From: MKRK01 sp001896915
GTDB taxonomy: Bacteria; Bacillota; Clostridia; Oscillospirales; Acutalibacteraceae
Direction: 5' to 3'
Assembly: GCA_937973935.1 (NCBI GenBank)
Contig: CALJJF010000283.1
Span: 1 to 6,326 of the forward strand
DNA: 6,326 nucleotides
Part shown: piece after piece, positions 5,353-6,326 of the stretch
How the letters are laid out: each line of letters begins with the position of its first letter
How positions within the stretch are numbered: the first letter of the stretch is position 1
Program-made: the position numbers and the translations under genes
Notes under the pieces: generated by a model
Seen by the model: the letters and a program-made list of their open reading frames with translations, nothing else
What the model was told of the DNA's origin: nothing
Database searches by the model: none

Positions 5353-5416
5353 ATTTTACTATAAAAAGTTATTGATGCCCGTCTGCCACCTTTCCTGAAT
5401 ATCGTTCAAATGAATC

Positions 5417-5764
5417 TCAAAGGATTTCCTCCAACGGAATTTTAACGCCGTCGCTCCATAACCGTTCCAAAGAATAAAATTCTCTTGCTTCTTCATAAAA
5501 CACATGTACCACAACAGAAATATAATCGAGCAGGATCCAGCTTGAGCTTCTGCCTTCTATATGATGGGCGCCAACACCCTCTTGTGACAGCCTGTATTCC
5601 ACCTCGTCAGCCAACGCCTTTACCTGTGTGGATGAGGTACCGGATGCAAGCAGAAAATAATCCGTCAGAGTAGTAACATCCTCAACCTTGATGATTTCCA
5701 GATCCTTTGCTTTTTTATCGTCAAGTGCTTTTGCAGCAATTTTCAAAATATCCTGTGAATTCAA
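5417..5764 (-). CDS. rsfS: Ribosomal silencing factor RsfS
   Basis: A 115-residue member of the RsfS/YbeB/Iojap family, which binds uL14 on the 50S subunit and blocks joining to 30S in starvation, also aiding 50S maturation. Family signatures: LTDYFLLASGTSSTQVKALAD (from residue 33), HHIEGRSSSWILLDY (67-81), VVVHVFYEEAREFYSLERLW (84-103). Length is typical. The start is a TTG at 5764: GAGGG lies 5 nt upstream and the predicted first residues MNSQDILKIAAKAL match the usual N-terminal helix; no in-frame ATG would keep that helix. It begins 27 nt after the LCP stop and precedes leuS, a common order in Clostridia (nadD, HD-domain yqeK, LCP, rsfS, leuS). Confidence 0.95.
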   Translation of the reverse strand: MNSQDILKIAAKALDDKKAKDLEIIKVEDVTTLTDYFLLASGTSSTQVKALADEVEYRLSQEGVGAHHIEGRSSSWILLDYISVVVHVFYEEAREFYSLERLWSDGVKIPLEEIL

Positions 5765-5791
5765 AATAGCCCTCTTTTCTTGTTGTTTTGA

Positions 5792-6326
5792 TTATTCTTC
5801 AACATAATCGGATGCGGAGCCGTCATCGCCCACCTCGGGTGGTTTATAGGTTGTGTGCAGTTCCTTGAGTCCGATATCCTTGACATAGATTGGCGTGGTT
5901 GCATAAGGTCTCATATACATATTTAAAATATCCACATATTCTTCTTTATGAACAGAGAAATAGGATAAGCTCTGGTGCATACCTGCCGGTTTTGTAGTAA
6001 TGGACTGACCGGGTATGGCATGGAAAAAAATATTATTCATTTTCAAATCCTGTGCAAGAGAAATAAATCCCGACAGTTCGCCAAAGGTCATATCTGTTTT
6101 AAAGAAATCCCAGCATTTATTTAGCAGATTGGTGATGTCCACAATATTCAGATCCTGCATTTTCTTGATGAAGGCGGAATAAAAGATACGGTTGGCGGCC
6201 ACACGACCCAAGTCACCGTTGGCATAGGAGGCACGGTTTCGAACAAACCCTTCAGCCATATAGCCGTTCAGCTTCACTTTTCCGGGGCCAATGCGTTTGT
6301 ATGCCTTCACGCCCGGGCTGTCATCC
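5792..6326 (-). CDS. LytR-CpsA-Psr (LCP) family protein, C-terminal part (5' end beyond window)
   Basis: The last 177 residues and stop codon of an LCP protein; the frame is open through the right edge, so the GTG at 6310 is not its start. LCP proteins are membrane-anchored and transfer teichoic acids, capsule or other polymers from a lipid carrier to peptidoglycan outside the cell. The visible part has the family core: LNGYMAEGFVRNR (R29 and R31 of the visible part) followed by GDLGRVAANR (37-46, with D38, R41 and R46), the arginines and acid that hold the polyprenyl-pyrophosphate group, then helix FFKTDMTFGELSGFISLAQDL and the late strand HAIPGQS. The acidic C-terminal tail ends SASDYVEE. 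The membrane anchor and the first catalytic motifs are outside the window. It is translated from the same presumed transcript as rsfS and leuS. Confidence 0.88.
   Translation of the reverse strand, partial: DDSPGVKAYKRIGPGKVKLNGYMAEGFVRNRASYANGDLGRVAANRIFYSAFIKKMQDLNIVDITNLLNKCWDFFKTDMTFGELSGFISLAQDLKMNNIFFHAIPGQSITTKPAGMHQSLSYFSVHKEEYVDILNMYMRPYATTPIYVKDIGLKELHTTYKPPEVGDDGSASDYVEE

Noticed and set aside
5792..6310. GTG at 6310 as start of a 172-residue protein
   Set aside because: The frame stays open to the window edge and the protein starts mid-domain for an LCP protein, so the gene is truncated by the window rather than short.
1..6326. CRISPR array, insertion sequence, prophage or defence genes
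   Set aside because: No direct-repeat array, transposase motif, inverted terminal repeats or phage-like gene was seen; gene order is that of a conserved chromosomal region.

Overview
The window reads as a stretch of chromosome from a low-to-moderate GC Firmicute of the class Clostridia, most likely an Oscillospiraceae/Ruminococcaceae-type gut bacterium. This rests on the gene order (LCP protein, rsfS, leuS), the Clostridia-like LeuS and EF-P sequences, strong GGAGG-type ribosome sites, consensus sigma-A promoters, and a gene for a CD1247-like zinc-ribbon protein directly after efp. All genes I can support lie on the minus strand, so transcription runs from the right end of the window to the left. 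No mobile element, CRISPR array, tRNA or rRNA is visible.

Layout in transcription order. (1) 6326-5792: the C-terminal part of a LytR-CpsA-Psr (LCP) cell-wall ligase, cut by the window edge. (2) 5764-5417: rsfS, the ribosomal silencing factor. (3) 5352-2932: leuS, leucyl-tRNA synthetase, with no T-box and no recognisable Shine-Dalgarno. (4) A perfect consensus promoter (TTGACA, 17 bp, TATAAT) starts 3 bp after the leuS stop and drives rpsU (2855-2679, ribosomal protein bS21), followed by an intrinsic terminator at 2666-2639. (5) 2616-2122: a YqeG-family HAD phosphatase, then aroQ (2102-1671, type II 3-dehydroquinate dehydratase). (6) A promoter just after aroQ, then a leader of about 220 nt with strong predicted RNA structure, then efp (1409-852) and a small acidic zinc-ribbon protein (827-426), closed by a strong terminator at 409-377. 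(7) A second perfect consensus promoter and the first 104 codons of a class B sortase (312-1), cut by the left edge.

Most of the content is translation machinery: tRNA charging (LeuS), ribosome assembly or dormancy (RsfS, bS21) and rescue of polyproline stalls (EF-P). Cell-envelope genes (LCP, sortase B) flank it, with one shikimate-pathway enzyme (AroQ) inside. The proteins are ordinary housekeeping types. The part that known genes do not explain is the efp leader. It holds a long imperfect hairpin, a 9-bp hairpin whose loop is complementary to a site just before efp, and an alternative long-range pairing that would cover the efp ribosome-binding region. It could be a translational switch or riboregulator. 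I derived this by reading the sequence, not by computed folding or comparison with relatives.
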